A DNA stretch of 64,000 bases from Punica granatum. Lineage: Eukaryota > Streptophyta > Magnoliopsida > Myrtales > Lythraceae. Position 1 is the first letter of the stretch, and every line of letters begins with the position of its first letter. The stretch is taken from assembly GCF_007655135.1 (NCBI RefSeq), contig NC_045129.1, forward strand, positions 11,036,001 through 11,100,000, read 5' to 3'. A model generated the notes under the pieces. It saw nothing but the letters and a program-made list of their open reading frames with translations, was not told the origin of the DNA and searched no databases. Shown piece after piece: positions 22,252 to 34,428 of the stretch. Both the position numbers and the translations under genes were made by a program.

Positions 22252-22811
22252 ATGGAGATCAAATGTTGCATTGAAGCGAAAACTCACATTCATCAGGCAG
22301 TTGGCTATGTTAAGAATCTCCAGAACAAGATCCAACAACTGAGTGACAAGAGAGATGAGCTGAAGAGAGTGTCGGATTCTAACAAAAACTTTTACAAGAC
22401 CATTAAAGAAGAACATCCTCGAATTCGTGGTCAAGACATGGTGATGATTGAACCTTTCCCTAGAGGAGCAGAAATTACGATAAGCACAGATCCGAGACAA
22501 GGGTTTGCTCTCTCGGAAGTGCTAGGTTTCTTGACTCGAGAAGGGATGAATGTGATTAGCTGCATATCAGTTAAAGTAAATGGCATGTTTCTTCACTCTG
22601 TCAACTCCGAGGTACCAATTTAAGTACATGTCTTCATTCATCATGAATTGAACAAGTACTGATACTTTAACAATTACTACAAATTCCTGGAACCTTTTTC
22701 TAATCTTACCATATATGATCAAATGTCATCCTGCAGGTTATTTGTGATGACGCGAGCCACACAAATGATATCTCTGAATTGAAGGAAAAGTTGATGAACT
22801 CATTGCGTTAG
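22252..22811 (+). pseudogene. bHLH gene fragment lacking exon 1 (paralogue of the 37-kb gene)
   Basis: From about 22270 the frame matches exon 2 of the bHLH gene at 37-39 kb: [15 protein letters not shown] (helix 2), then KRDELKR, then an ACT-like C-terminal region with ITISTDPRQGFALSEVLGFL and SVKVNGMFLHSVNSE. A GT donor follows 22611, an acceptor CTGCAG precedes 22737, and the final exon (22737-22811) ends KLMNSLR-stop. The exon carrying the basic region and helix 1 is absent. Upstream, the same frame stays open back to about 22030 through unrelated sequence and a SINE-like copy. Without a basic region it could not bind DNA as a normal bHLH. It is most likely a decayed local duplicate, but the remaining frame is free of stops, so a short expressed product cannot be excluded. 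Confidence 0.75.
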
Positions 22812-22849
22812 ATTTATAACTTTTTCTTGGTTTCTATTTTGTTTTCCTT

Positions 22850-23000
22850 TTTTTGTTACAAGCCAATGAATTTAGTATAATGAAATATAAATCATAATCT
22901 TAATAGTTAATAAATGAATACGAGTAATCTCACAGTGAGAATTGTACATGCAACCTCTTAGTTGATAGGTGAGAGCATGCGCTAATGCAATATACCATCT
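22850..23000 (-). mobile_element. SINE-like repeat family B, copy 1 (in the 3' flank of the bHLH fragment)
   Basis: Minus-strand SINE-like unit: tail CAAGCCAATGAATTTAGTATAATGAAATATAAATCATAAT, given here only in part as TTTAGTATAATGAAATATAA, and head with AGTGAGAATTGTACATGCAACC. It separates two stretches that are adjacent downstream of the 37-kb gene, so it inserted after the duplication. Confidence 0.55.
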
Positions 23001-23159
23001 TTTTCGATGGTTCTTTAATTTTACCTATCGTTGGTCGACATTAATCATGTTGCATTTCACCTCATTTTTTACGTGCATGCTTTTCTTCTGTGTATTGGGC
23101 TTATTTGGGCCTTTTAGCCTTAAATCCGGCCCCTTAGTCTTAATATTCTCTCGGTTCAT

Positions 23160-23325
23160 TATTCTTTTTCTGTTACAAATGAAGCATATGGATCTAATAC
23201 AATAAAATATAAATCATAATAATTAGCTAATAGAGAGGGCATGAGTAGTCCCACTATAAGAATTTAACCTGCAATTTCTCAATTGACAAACGAGAATATA
23301 CATCACTGCACTACCCTCTCTTTTT
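23160..23325 (-). mobile_element. SINE-like repeat family B, copy 2
   Basis: Same order as copy 1: TTACAAATGAAGCATATGGA, AATAAAATATAAATCATAAT, CCCACTATAAGAATTTAACC, TGCAATTTCTCAATTGACAA. Confidence 0.6.
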
Positions 23326-23844
23326 CTCAATATCTAATCCGACACCACCAATGGGCTGGACGACCACACCGTCGTGCCCCTTCCCATTAAATCCATCTCT
23401 GCCCCTATTGGGTCTCTCTCTCAATTAAAATAATATCTACCACGCACTAATTCCCCTATAAAATTTGTTGCCCAGAATATGCTCAGAATATCCAACATTA
23501 TGAGTATGTTCACTAGCATTGCATTATTAATGGGGGTGGTGGCAGCAGGACCAGTGTAAATGGGTCACTAGGAGCACTCTTGAATGTATTTACTAGACAC
23601 ATGATCGTCTCTTATAGTCGAACAAAAATTATACTGCAGTTATTTTTGAACTTATTAAAGGGTATAAATTTTCATACTTCCTTCTTATACCATATATCCC
23701 AAATATAAAATTACTAAAACATGTGAAAGGATTTTCCAGGTTATTCTAACGAAGATTAGATTAAGTTGGCAGGATAAATTAGAAATTTGGGAGAAAAAGG
23801 GTTGTAACTAAACAAAATCCTCTTAAGAGAAAAGAGTATCTTAT
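23326..23844. other. Intergenic DNA, nothing recognised
   Basis: AT-rich with a slightly GC-richer patch near 23340-23410. No coding frame, RNA gene or repeat boundary could be defined. Confidence 0.4.
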
Positions 23845-23975
23845 AATGGCGTACAATCTTGTCTAGCAATCAAGTAGTTTCAAATTCGATTGTCACCAAT
23901 AGAACTATTCATACTTTTTTATTTAGCTGTCCACTTTCCTGAACTAAATTCATAACTCTCCCTTATAACGGGGAA
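23845..23975 (+). mobile_element. SINE-like repeat family B, copy 3
   Basis: Plus orientation: GCAATCAAGTAGTTTCAAAT, TTCGATTGTCACCAATAGAA, then CTGAACTAAATTCATAACTC and TCCCTTATAAC, matching the reverse complement of copies 1, 2 and 4. Confidence 0.55.
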
Positions 23976-24154
23976 AAATATCTGTATATATTGAAGGACC
24001 AAAATATACCAAGGTGGAGAAGAAATAAAATGATATAGGGTAAAAAAATCAAAAGTACATTAAAGATAAAACATAAGTTGTCAGAAAAAATAGTTCTTCC
24101 TGACTGGAAGGAGTACGAGACACATTAGTTTGGGAAGCCTAATATAGTAAAATC

Positions 24155-24312
24155 CAGCTTTTTTTTTGCATTATAAAGTAGAACATGAGTTTAGTATAAG
24201 AATAAGAAATAAAGAGAAATAAAGGAGATATAAGTCCCACCAATGAAGAGCGAATTTAAGACTTCTTAATTTTGAGTCGACGTCTTGTGCCATCTGCACT
24301 AAAATCTGACTC
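24155..24312 (-). mobile_element. SINE-like repeat family B, copy 4
   Basis: Tail CATGAGTTTAGTATAAGAAT, body AAGTCCCACCAATGAAGAGC, head CTTAATTTTGAGTCGACGTC and TGCCATCTGCACT. Confidence 0.55.
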
Positions 24313-24550
24313 TAAATTGTATTAGAGATATTACTCCCATAATTTCAAAAGATTAAGTATTATTAAATTATATTTTCCCTCCCAACAAGTGTCACTTCTC
24401 GAGATCGATCTTGCTTTCTCTTTCTCATGAGAGTTAAAATTATTTAATACTCAACCAAGATTTTGTTGTTATAAAAACTAGTAATTAGGGAGAGCTATGA
24501 ACACCATAATGACAAAGATAAAACAAAACATAAAAAGTTGTTCGACCTTG

Positions 24551-24853
24551 CAATATAAAGTAATAATACCATCCAACATAAGACACATGTAGTTACAACA
24601 AGGGTGTGATGCGGTTAATAAGAGTAATGACAGATTAAATTATTAAGGTAAAACAAAAGTAAAAAATATTATATTTTTAATTACCTAATAAAACAAATAT
24701 TCTTTTTGTTTTTCCTTATTCACTGAAAATTAAATATAAAGTATATTAATTATTAGAATTTTTATTTCATTATACTAGACATAACCTCTCTTGTAATCGA
24801 AACAAAGTATGTAATATGAGAAAAAAAAATTATTAAAATAAAGCAAAATATGA
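24551..24853. repeat. Dispersed AT-rich repeat, copy 1
   Basis: Matches 26241-26468: CATCCAACATAAGACACA, GTGTGATGCGGTT, AAATATTATATTTTTAATT, CCTAATAAAACAAA, TTTCCTTAT. Copy 1 is interrupted by about 65 bp that look like the 3' end of SINE-like family B (TTCATTATACTAGACATAAC). Confidence 0.7.
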
Positions 24854-26240
24854 AATCCGGTCCATTATTGAGACCAGCGAAGGGGGTATTTTTTTTCCAC
24901 TCACTCAGCTTCTATATTTTTTCCCCTTAAATTTTCCTATTTTAAAAATATTGCTCCATTTTTCAATATTTTGGGATTTGACCCAAGGTGTATTTTGAGA
25001 TCCAACTCAAATTAAGGTGGAACATGATCCGGTCAATTCATTGGACCAAATGATCTAATCATTATAGTCATACTAGTTATTTTCTAAACCTAGTTTTTTC
25101 CCAACATTTATTTATAAAAATTAGAAGAATTTCATATAGAAAATACTAGATGTACAAATTAGGGCATATGTAATATTTCTTCTTTCGAATTTCATGTTGC
25201 GAGTTGGGCAACCTTTTCCCACTCCTAATATTTCACTTTCTTTTTCATTTCCACATTTTTAAAAGTTTCCCTTTTGTCAAGACCCAAAGATGAATTTTGA
25301 TTTCATTGCTATTTTATTTTTCATAAGTTTATAAAATGCTAATATTTTCATTTTCTTAAACTGCATCATGTTCTCCTTTATTTATTATTTGAAAAATTTT
25401 AGATGTTATTCAAACCACTCTCTTTAAAATAAAACAGTAAATTTTTACTCAAGAGTCAACGCATTTAAAGTAAATGAAAATGCTCCTTCAACTATAAACT
25501 CGTCATTATTAAAAAAAACTATCATTATTGTTTCTAATTGATCTTATTATAGAATTCAAAAATTTGAAATGATCAAACATAGAAAAGGACCAACAAAAAT
25601 ATAATACAGTGATATTATTTTTGGTGCGACAACCCGCACTTCCTTTCATATATTTTCTTTTTGTGTATTTTCTTACCAAGACCTAAAATTACAGTAATTT
25701 TATGCAATCTTTAAATGTATTCTTTTTACCTACACTCATTCAAATTTATAAAACTTCTAGTCTTTCTAGATATATATCAACGTCATCATCATTATTTAAT
25801 TCATTATTCTTATTAAATTTTTCATTGACACTAAATCTAAATTTATGATTGTCCTATGTACTATAATTTAGTATAATTTATCATAACAATTTAGTTAAAT
25901 TTATTCTATGTTTTCTTTTTTATAAATGTTTATAATGAGTGTTCTTTGAGGGCACATGTTTAATCTAAAATTTTAAATTGGTAGATGATGAAACTCATTC
26001 TTTTTTCATGAAAATATTTCTCTTAATTTTTCAGAGTGAGTTTTGGACTAATTCAACTATTGACCTATTTATTCATAATATGGTTTGTGATATATTACAC
26101 TCCAAACCCATTAGTTTAAGATATTATCAACATTAATAATTAAGTGGGTACAAGAAAAATAATTTCTCCATTACACATATGTAATAAAATAATCTTTTAA
26201 GGTATTTTATGACCCGGTGAAGGGCGGACATATTATTACC
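24854..26240. other. Intergenic AT-rich DNA
   Basis: No gene, RNA or bounded repeat was recognised. Long T- and A-runs throughout, and no frame above about 60 codons. Confidence 0.5.
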
Positions 26241-26468
26241 TAGTATAAAGTAAAATACTATCCAACATAAGACACACGTAGTTACAACCGTGTGATGCGG
26301 TTTATAAGAGTAGTGACAGATCAAATTATTAATATAAAACAAAAGCAAGAAATATTATATTTTTAATTGCCTAATAAAACAAACTTCTTTTTTAATTTTT
26401 CCTTATACATTGAAAATTGAACAAAGTGTATAATATAATATAATAAATTATTAAAATAAAGCAAAATA
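26241..26468. repeat. Dispersed AT-rich repeat, copy 2
   Basis: Uninterrupted counterpart of 24551-24853. A third, shorter copy follows at 26695-26812. Confidence 0.7.
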
Positions 26469-26694
26469 AAAAATGTAATTGCAAAGTTTATTTGTCCTCT
26501 CATATATTACCCAAAATTTCAAAATTTTGCAGTATTTACATTACAATTATGTAATCCGTCCGTCCTTTATTTCTGTTTTTAAAATGCCTAGCTAATACCT
26601 ACCAAAAAAAAAAGCCTAGCTGATATAATTAAAAGGTTATTACAAAGTTTTTTTCTTTTTTCTTTATATTAGTAATTAAATTTGAATTAAAAAC

Positions 26695-26812
26695 AAATAA
26701 TAAATTAAATTACTTGTGTAACAAAAGTAAGAAATATTATTTTTTTAATCGTATAATAAAACAAACTTTCAAGCTTTCCTTATTCATTGGAAATTGGACA
26801 AAGTATATTTAT
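26695..26812. repeat. Dispersed AT-rich repeat, copy 3 (partial)
   Basis: Shares GTAAGAAATATTAT, TATAATAAAACAAACTT, TTTCCTTATTCATTGGAAATT and ACAAAGTATAT with the other copies. Confidence 0.55.
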
Positions 26813-28631
26813 TTATATACGACAAAGGGCACGTAAGGCTTGCAACCTATACCGCCGAAAAATGGCATCCCTATTTAGTTGTTGCCGCTAGCCTTGACAG
26901 CAAAACATCTACCAACTCTACCCGATAGAAGATGCTCGACTTTTAATCCTTAAACTCGGAGTTAACAAGTGATGATGTGAACATATTTAACGCCGTCAAA
27001 TATATATTTCACTGTCAATGAAAGACTTAATAAAATAACTTTTAAAAACAGAGGGGGAAAAAGAAAGAAGCACCTGTAGGGCTGGGCGGGTTTAATTGCC
27101 GGCCGGCAAAACCAGCCCGAGACTTGGATCGAGCTGGGTATTGTCAAAGCATAGCTGATATACTGCACTTTATTGACTTTGGTAATGTTAGCATGCAACA
27201 ATTACGTTCTGTGAAAGAAACTATATTAGTTCAATTGCATGGCAGGTAAAGCTAGGAGCTAGGATTCTTGAATAAAAGCAGGGGCTGGAGAAATATTATC
27301 TAACTATGTTAAATCATGCCAAATTTCATATCTTGATATTTAGTCCCCCTTTCTTTCGGTTCTGCATTTTGTTTTTAAATTTTCGAATGTACGATTTTTA
27401 GAGTAACAATTGGTCACATGGTATAACCGTTATACACACAATGCCTTTTCTTTAGCATCTTGGTAATTAAGCTCAATATATACTTGAAACAAATATTGCA
27501 GTTCCATATATATATATATATATATATTAATGATTGATGAACAAGCTCCCGAATTATTCTTGCTTAGCTTCTGAACGTACTCTATTGAAACTTAAGTTGT
27601 GAAACAATACCCGGGCAATTTTTATTTTTGGAAAGATTAGTTTAAAAAGATGGAGAACAATTTTTCGTTCCAATATATGTGGAGCTTATGAAAACGCTGA
27701 TATAATGTATGATATGTAAACTGATTCCATGATTTATTAACCAAGAAAAAGTGGGCTGGTTCAAAAGGAAAAAGGAGAAAATTTGAGTAAATGGCAACTT
27801 TAGTTGGATTTTGATCGTCTTGGTGATGCATATACATAAGAATATATAATTCATTATTCTAATATCCCTCTACATGCAATATCTATAATTTTGCCCCGCA
27901 ACACGGCATCAATGATTGTCTCTTTTCTATGAAATTGTTCAACCATATGCCACAATTATACAATGCAAATCAAATCTTAGTTCCTGTATTTGAAGTGAAG
28001 CAACATTGATTCGTACGTAAATAATAACGTTGCATTTTCTTTTAATTTCATTTGATGTATTTTTCTAAGCTGGGGAGTCAGGGAAGGTCATAATCAGGCT
28101 CAAGTCACATTCCAACCCACTCCCAGAAAAGAGATATTGCAAGATTCGATTGCATTTATTAAACTTCAACTACAATACGCCATTATGCATGTGGCTCAAC
28201 TTGTCTTTATATTTGTTTAGGATGATTTATCAGGCATGGTTCTCGGCCAATTAATTTTTTCGCTTTAATTATATCCAGTTGGTAGAAATCTAAATGCCCT
28301 AGCTAGCTCGCTTTGTAGAGGGTGTCGACCGATCACGAAATCGTTGTTTAATGCAAATGAAAACATTTTGGTTGATCAAAATGTTGAAGGTATGTATAAT
28401 CAGTTATGTTGCTCAAACCTAGCATGTAAATGAGATTAGAATAAAGAACATATGTTGGACATCTAAATTATGAATTGGTGCTAATGTGCACTACTATCTT
28501 CACAGTATATATATATATATGTACACTACTACAATTATGATAATAAGATCCAATATGTAATGGTTATAATTATGTGATCTGTAGTATACTCATAGTGGAA
28601 CGAACATTGAAAGGTTATATTAAAAGCTCAT
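26813..28631. other. Intergenic DNA with simple repeats
   Basis: Holds a patch at 26820-26945 with low-copy-repeat appearance, a (TA)n run at about 27508-27528 and otherwise unique AT-rich DNA. No supported gene. Confidence 0.45.
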
Positions 28632-28930
28632 TCTGTTCATTCTTTTTAATTTTAGGTCAGTTGAGACTCAATAATAATCAATCGGATGATGATCATATAT
28701 GCTTATAAATATAGCAAAAGGGTTACAATTGAATGTTAAAAGTCTAACCTAAATGTCATATCTATATATTAGTAATACTACTACAGATCGGAGAAAGTTT
28801 TATTAGCTTAACATTCAGTTTCCGAACTTCTGTCGTTCCTTCAATATCTATAGATATCTTAGTAGCACTGCAAATTGTCTCCAGCTCTTCTCTCTCCCAT
28901 CCTATTTTCTCCTTATACAACGTGCGCCTT

Positions 28931-28963
<33 letters not shown>

Positions 28964-29340
28964 TCATCATCATCATCATCTTATTTTTTATATATATCTG
29001 ATTATTGGTTTCCACACAAATTGAATTTTTTAAATTCTTTCTAAAAAAAAATGGAGACTCGAGAATCCATCAGAACTATATTAAAAACCATACGTCATTA
29101 ATAAAAATTAATTATTAAATTTCACGTGTAATGGGTCCATTTCTAGTGAGGTATAAAGTCAAGGCATCAATGCATGATATCAAAATAAAAAGAAAATTAA
29201 TTATAAACGCAACAACGTTTTGGATGTGGCAAAAAGCAAATGTTTTTAAGCGTATGGTTTAGGTCATCTGTCACAAATTCGTGTGGTTTTGTTTGTTGGG
29301 TCTATTCAGTTTTCATGATTCAATCTTGAGAGGTTTTCTT
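28632..29340. repeat. Duplicated block, copy B, left part
   Basis: Partner of 93-760, with the landmarks given there, and without the 1.6-kb Helitron-like stretch. Contains a (TA)n(TCA)n microsatellite at 28933-28980. Confidence 0.6.
28933..28980. repeat. (TA)n(TCA)n microsatellite
   Basis: About 14 TA units followed by about six TCA units. Confidence 0.9.
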
Positions 29341-29344
29341 TATT

Positions 29345-29765
29345 ATATATATATTTTTGAATAATAATTTTCTCGGCCTTTTGGCTATCGGATGTGTGAC
29401 ATGTGTAATAATATATGTCGACTTATACAATATTCAATCATGATTGATATGCATGTTTGATGTGTCTATTAAATATATGTATATTGTTCATACAATATTC
29501 ACAAATCAATTATTGAACTGACAACTCATAAAAATTATTGAACTAACTATTACATATGTTAATCAACCTAACTGAGCTACTCGTCATTTTCTTTTCATTA
29601 GTACGGTTTTACCATTTCCGCATCCATAAGCTATGGAATTTCATTGCTTATAGATGTTTCTTAAACACTGCCTTATAGAAATTTCTTTAGATAATCAAAT
29701 ATACCCCGAATCTCATATATTCTACATATGTCACTGTCGATATCTCCATCTACTACCATAGGTCT
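29345..29765. repeat. Duplicated block, copy B, right part
   Basis: Partner of 2440-3045: AATAATAATTTTCTCGGCCTT, then CCGCATCCATAAG, then ATGTCACTGTCGATATCTCC. Confidence 0.55.
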
Positions 29766-29984
29766 GGAGACTATCACATCATATGAATATCTTGCACAAA
29801 GTTTTTACTAGGTCTATAAGTAGTTCGATCAGCCGAGTGTGGAAGAAAAAGCTCCACTTAGGGTTATAAGTCCAAGCACAGAAATGTAAGTATGGTTTAT
29901 AGATAATTCACAGGGCAGGTGCTTGAGTCTACGTGACACGTATAGAAAAGTCACATATTGTCACGTGAGATGGATAGTAAGTGT

Positions 29985-30165
29985 TGTTTCTCACATTAAA
30001 AAATCATAAAGAACTAATTTTGTGTATATAAGATTATTAAGCTCACCGTCCCACCAGCTGGAATTTTTGCATTATAGATAAGAATTAATCCTACTTGAAT
30101 ATATAAAATGATTGAGCTCACTATCCTATCAGCTCGAACTTTTACGTTGCCACTTATCGTTATAA
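29985..30165. repeat. Low-copy repeat with internal duplication
   Basis: Two tandem versions of TATATAA(G/A)AT(T/G)ATT(A/G)AGCTCAC..TCC(C/T)A(C/T)CAGCT(G/C)GAA at about 30025 and 30101. A related piece is at 55975-56020. Probably a degenerate SINE or LTR tail. Confidence 0.4.
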
Positions 30166-30503
30166 ATTGAAACAAATGGAAGATCCACAAGAATAGCGAA
30201 CTCCAAGAATCCCAACCTACGGGATCATTTCTAATCAGACCAATAATTTTCTTTCACAGACCTTAAAATTGATTTTCTTGGACATATTGTGCTTATAAAA
30301 CTAATATTGTCCCTCAGCCACACCTGCTCCAGTCATAACTATTGGATCATTATTATTAATTAAACATATATAATTGAACAGTGAATCCAACTATTTTCAG
30401 TTGGCAAGAAAATAAATGCATAAGTCAAACCATATTTCTTCTTTTCTTCTTCTTTTTTTGGGTAATACTACAATTAGTTTTCTAGTCCGGGTAGATAAGA
30501 CAC

Positions 30504-30504
<1 letters not shown>

Positions 30505-30538
<34 letters not shown>
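30505..30538. repeat. (TA)n microsatellite
   Basis: Uninterrupted TA run of about 34 bp. Confidence 0.9.
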
Positions 30539-30545
<7 letters not shown>

Positions 30546-32794
30546 TGGGTAGGACCCATGGTTAATATAGTTGGCTGTTCACGGCCTCTAATCGCTTTCT
30601 TGCCTGAGAATTTATCATTTCGGCTGTTCTCTAGGTTTTTTGATTTGTTTAAGCACAGAGCTACATACTAATCACTAATCATTGGTGAGAGCGATCACTA
30701 ACACGGCCAGATTACGTTTATTATTTTCTGTTAACTACCTTTACGTTTTGTTGGAGATGCTGTCACATTTCGTATAGTTTCTACTTACTTGTGTTGATTG
30801 TGAAAACTTGATTTATTATTATTATTATTATTTGGATACGCTGTCTAAGCTAAATTAGCGAACCCATAATCCACGATGAGTGTTCTTACAGTTCTATCAA
30901 ACGGATTTCGCTACATTTTTCAATTGGATCAAATTAAATTAATTGTTTCTAATTAGTTCACATTATTGGTACATATCATTTAATTATTAGTATTATTCTT
31001 TCTTTAAAATAAAATTTACTTAATAATTGTAAACGGAATCTCCATATATAAAAAGTTTTTCTTTATTTAACTCAATTGTCTATGTACTAAAAACACTATA
31101 GATATAGTTATTATGTATGAGTTAAGTACAATAAAATTAAGTTTCTCAATCTACTTCCTCCCTCCCTTAACAATTCTCCATCCTTCGCGGCCAAAATCTA
31201 CATACTCCTTTCCCTCAATGTGTCACTCTCAATAACGAATACAAATATATAACTATATTTATGTATATGTATATATGTTAAATGTTTAGTTATACAAATA
31301 TTATTCTCTTTATATATGCTATCATGTGACTTATTGTATTGAAATTAATTTCTATTTAATTAAATAATTATTTTTTATTTTATATATATCAAATGCAATC
31401 ATTTTTACTATCTACATATCTATAATATTAATTTAAGTATCATATTTTAAATATATATATTTCTTTGAAGGATAATTCTACCAATTCTAGTAATAAGGTA
31501 AAATGATACTTCATTCTTTAATTTTTAATGTTACTAGTAAAATCATCACGTGTTTTGCATATAAAAATAATATAATTTGATAAATTATGTGCATGTTTTT
31601 TAAATATATATATTAATTATAATATAAATACAAGAATATTTAGTTTTCATTTTCAGATGATGTATATTTCTAAGTACCTTTTAATTTTTTTCCTTTTAGA
31701 TTTTAAAGTATTCCATCTATTAATTTTTAATTCAATTTAAAACTTACTATTAATAATGAAAAATAAATCACAATATTGATATGAATAAATGAATATAAAT
31801 GATGGAAAATATCCTTAAAAGTAGGGCTCTTCTATAGTTAGTGGGAAAGATTTTGTATACACGAAAGGTTGACAAGCTCACATATTAGAAATATGCGAGA
31901 GTTGTTTCTCTTAATTATTTAAAAATTAGAATATTAGGATAAGAAATGGTAAGCAAAAGAATGAAAAGAAGATTGAGCGTACATTCTCTAAAGATCTTTT
32001 CTTATTTAATAGTCATTATATATCGTATTTATATGAAATAACAACTAATTTATTAGCAAGCTTCCGTATTTTGGTTTGGGATAAATTTGAATGATGAAAG
32101 TGGTTGGAAACGAATCTTTAGCGTCAATTATTTATTGAGAATGATTATTTAATTAAGTTTCGGTATTTCGGTTTGGGATAACCTCATCAATGGCAGTGGT
32201 TTGAGACAAATTTTTAGCATTAATTTATGTTAAGAATTATGAAAATGGTAAGAAGTAAAATTATGAAAAGTTGAGAAATAATTTGTTGAGTTATGTATTT
32301 TCATATTAGTTTAGAAATTATAAAAAAATGAATAATTTATGCTCTCTCTGGTGTGTGTCTTTGGGAGGAGTGAGAGAGAAGGAGATGGAAGGATTTGTAT
32401 GGCAATGTACACATAAATTCCTCCATTTCCTTCTATGTAGGACATCTGTCCCTCAGAGGAAACTTTGCATTTAAAACATATGTTTACATGCACCCGTGAC
32501 CGCGGTCACAAGAATTGCTCCGGTCCACTGTTCCACGCCTCTTGCCACGGTCATCGACATCAAGCACAAAACCTAATCCTTAGACATCCAAATGTTTGTC
32601 CGTACACACCTCTAAAAACCTGGGTTTATTCACCCAATTGATTGAATTACACCAAGTAATCCATCGGAAAATAAGCCCGTAGTTGAATTGCCTATGAATT
32701 TTTTAACATCATGAGATATCGGTCGATGGATTGCATATAGAGCCAATCCATTTATTGGAAAATCATGTTTGTTGATTTGAAACTGTTTGATATC
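30539..32794. other. Intergenic AT-rich DNA
   Basis: No coding region or RNA gene is recognisable. At about 31535-31560 ACTAGTAAAATCATCACGTG could be a worn Helitron 3' end on the minus strand, but its partner end was not found. Confidence 0.45.
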
Positions 32795-33174
32795 TTAGAT
32801 GTAGCGGTTAAACATAGAGTGTATATTGACATATGTGATGCCTTTAATGGATCCAATAGAATTTTCTATAGCACCGGCTTTGTCAATGGAATAGGCCTCA
32901 AAATGGATTTTCTTTTTCCTCAACGAGTCTTCTATGAGTTCGACTGCCACATTGAATAAGAAGAAGAAGCCTAGCACTTCCATATTGAATCCTCTATACA
33001 TAGAAGCATTGGCAATTTTACTCCATCCATCCACCATTTTATGGAATTTCAACTGTTTTTGCGGTTACGAGTTTTGATTTTTAAATTGTCAATGGAGGAA
33101 TATCTATGAGATTGATGATTATTCTCTCTAAAGATTGGTCATGTTAACCGTCGTTATCTCCCACTTTGATACCA
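32795..33174 (-). other. Possible retroelement 5' remnant with tRNA-Met-like primer site
   Basis: Minus strand 33174-33160 reads TGGTATCAAAGTGGG, similar to the Copia primer site TGGTATCAGAGC. Just downstream is an 85-codon frame (32795-33052, starting MKFHKMVDGWSKIANASMYR) of unrecognised sequence. No LTR or domain was identified. The resemblance may be fortuitous. Confidence 0.2.
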
Positions 33175-33189
33175 TGATCACAACTAGGT

Positions 33190-33350
33190 CAAAGAGAAAA
33201 TAGTGCAGTGACTCACCCCCCTTGCCAGATAACCAATACACTACTGGTTCAATATTCACATGAGACTACCCGGGCCCCTTTATTAGATATTTAGGATTTT
33301 TATTTCATTGTATTAGGCTTATGGATCTCCTAGGCAACCGAAAAAAGTAA
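33190..33350 (+). mobile_element. SINE-like repeat family B, copy 5
   Basis: Head AATAGTGCAGTGACTCACCC, B-box-like CTGGTTCAATATTCACATGA, body GACTACCCGGGCC, tail TTCATTGTATTAGGCTTATG and GATCTCCTAGGCAACCG. One of the more complete copies. Confidence 0.6.
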
Positions 33351-33375
33351 TTCAAGATGAAACCATAACTGAGTT

Positions 33376-33966
33376 ATGCTCCGTTTGTTCGAAGGAAAAT
33401 GAATTTTTGGGTGAATATTCCGGAATTCATTTTCTTGATTTTCCTATCTTTGTTTCACAAAAAGTTCAAAAGTCAGCGGAACTTCAAAGGGAAAAATCAG
33501 TTATAATTTTGCGGAAAGTGTTTTACGACTAAAATCTTCGTAAAACATTTTCCGGAAATGAGAAGGAGCACGACCACTTGATGAATGATCTAGCCACCTG
33601 ACCATCACACGCCAAAACCATCGACCGCCACCAGACGTCCCAGCCACCATCCTGGGCAGCGTACACCGTTGCCGGAAATTGAAAAAAAAAATTGATCAAG
33701 ATTGTTAGAGGCCGTATAAGTCACCAGCGACCTTGGCCGAGGCCACCTGTATGCCAACTACAGCCTTCCCCAATCACAGAATCAAGATCACAAAAGAGCT
33801 AAAAACGCCATGGGTGCAGGAAACGATGAGAAATTAAGGGATGGCAATGATATGTTAATAAAGGAAATTGATTTTCATAATAACATTCTAAACACCAAAA
33901 AATTAACTATTTTTCTGAAGATCTTTTTTCTCGTATATGATTTTCTATCCCAAACAAACAGAGCAT
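33376..33966. mobile_element. Possible hAT-type MITE
   Basis: Ends ATGCTCCGTTTGTTCG and, inverted, ATGCTCTGTTTGTTTG (14 of 16 identical). The interior of about 590 bp has no coding capacity. A target duplication could not be identified, so the family call is tentative. Confidence 0.4.
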
Positions 33967-33976
33967 TGGTAACTAT

Positions 33977-34012
33977 ATATATATATATATATATATTTAT
34001 TTATTTATTTAT
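33977..34012. repeat. (TA)n / (TTTA)n simple repeat
   Basis: TA run of about 20 bp followed by TTTATTTATTTATTTATA. Confidence 0.85.
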
Positions 34013-34251
34013 ACTCGATTAAGTGGTAAGATGTAATAATAATTATAAAATATTAGAAAATATATAAAAAATTAAATTTCGTACAAAAAATATATAATTA
34101 ATTATATAACATCATTAATACTCTTATTGGTTGATTTCAAAATACCAAATCTATATATATGAATTGCTTAGTATCATTAATGTATATTGATAATTTTTTA
34201 TTTAGATAGAACATAATTTATATTATCAATAATTATAAACAATGACTAATA

Positions 34252-34428
34252 TGGGTTGATTCAAGTAATTCGACGCTTGTTTCCCTTAAGTAAGGTCTCG
34301 GGTTTGAGTCTTGTGAACGAAAAGAATTCACATTGGGAGAGTTTTATCCCTTAGTGGGCTGACCGGCTCGATTGCATTAGTCGGAACCCAATTGGGCTTC
34401 TGGATATCAATGTGCACACAAAAAAATA
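34252..34428 (+). mobile_element. SINE-like repeat family A, copy 2
   Basis: TGGGTTGATTCAAGTAATTC, GACGCTTGTTTCCCTTAAGT, GGTCTCGGGTTTGAGTCTTG (B-box-like), GGGAGAGTTTTATCCCTTAG, TGGGCTGACCGGCTCGATTG, GGGCTTCTGGATATCA, then an A-rich end. Confidence 0.65.

Noticed and set aside
33376..33966. Confident assignment to the hAT superfamily
   Set aside because: No 8-bp target duplication could be found, so only a tentative MITE call was kept.
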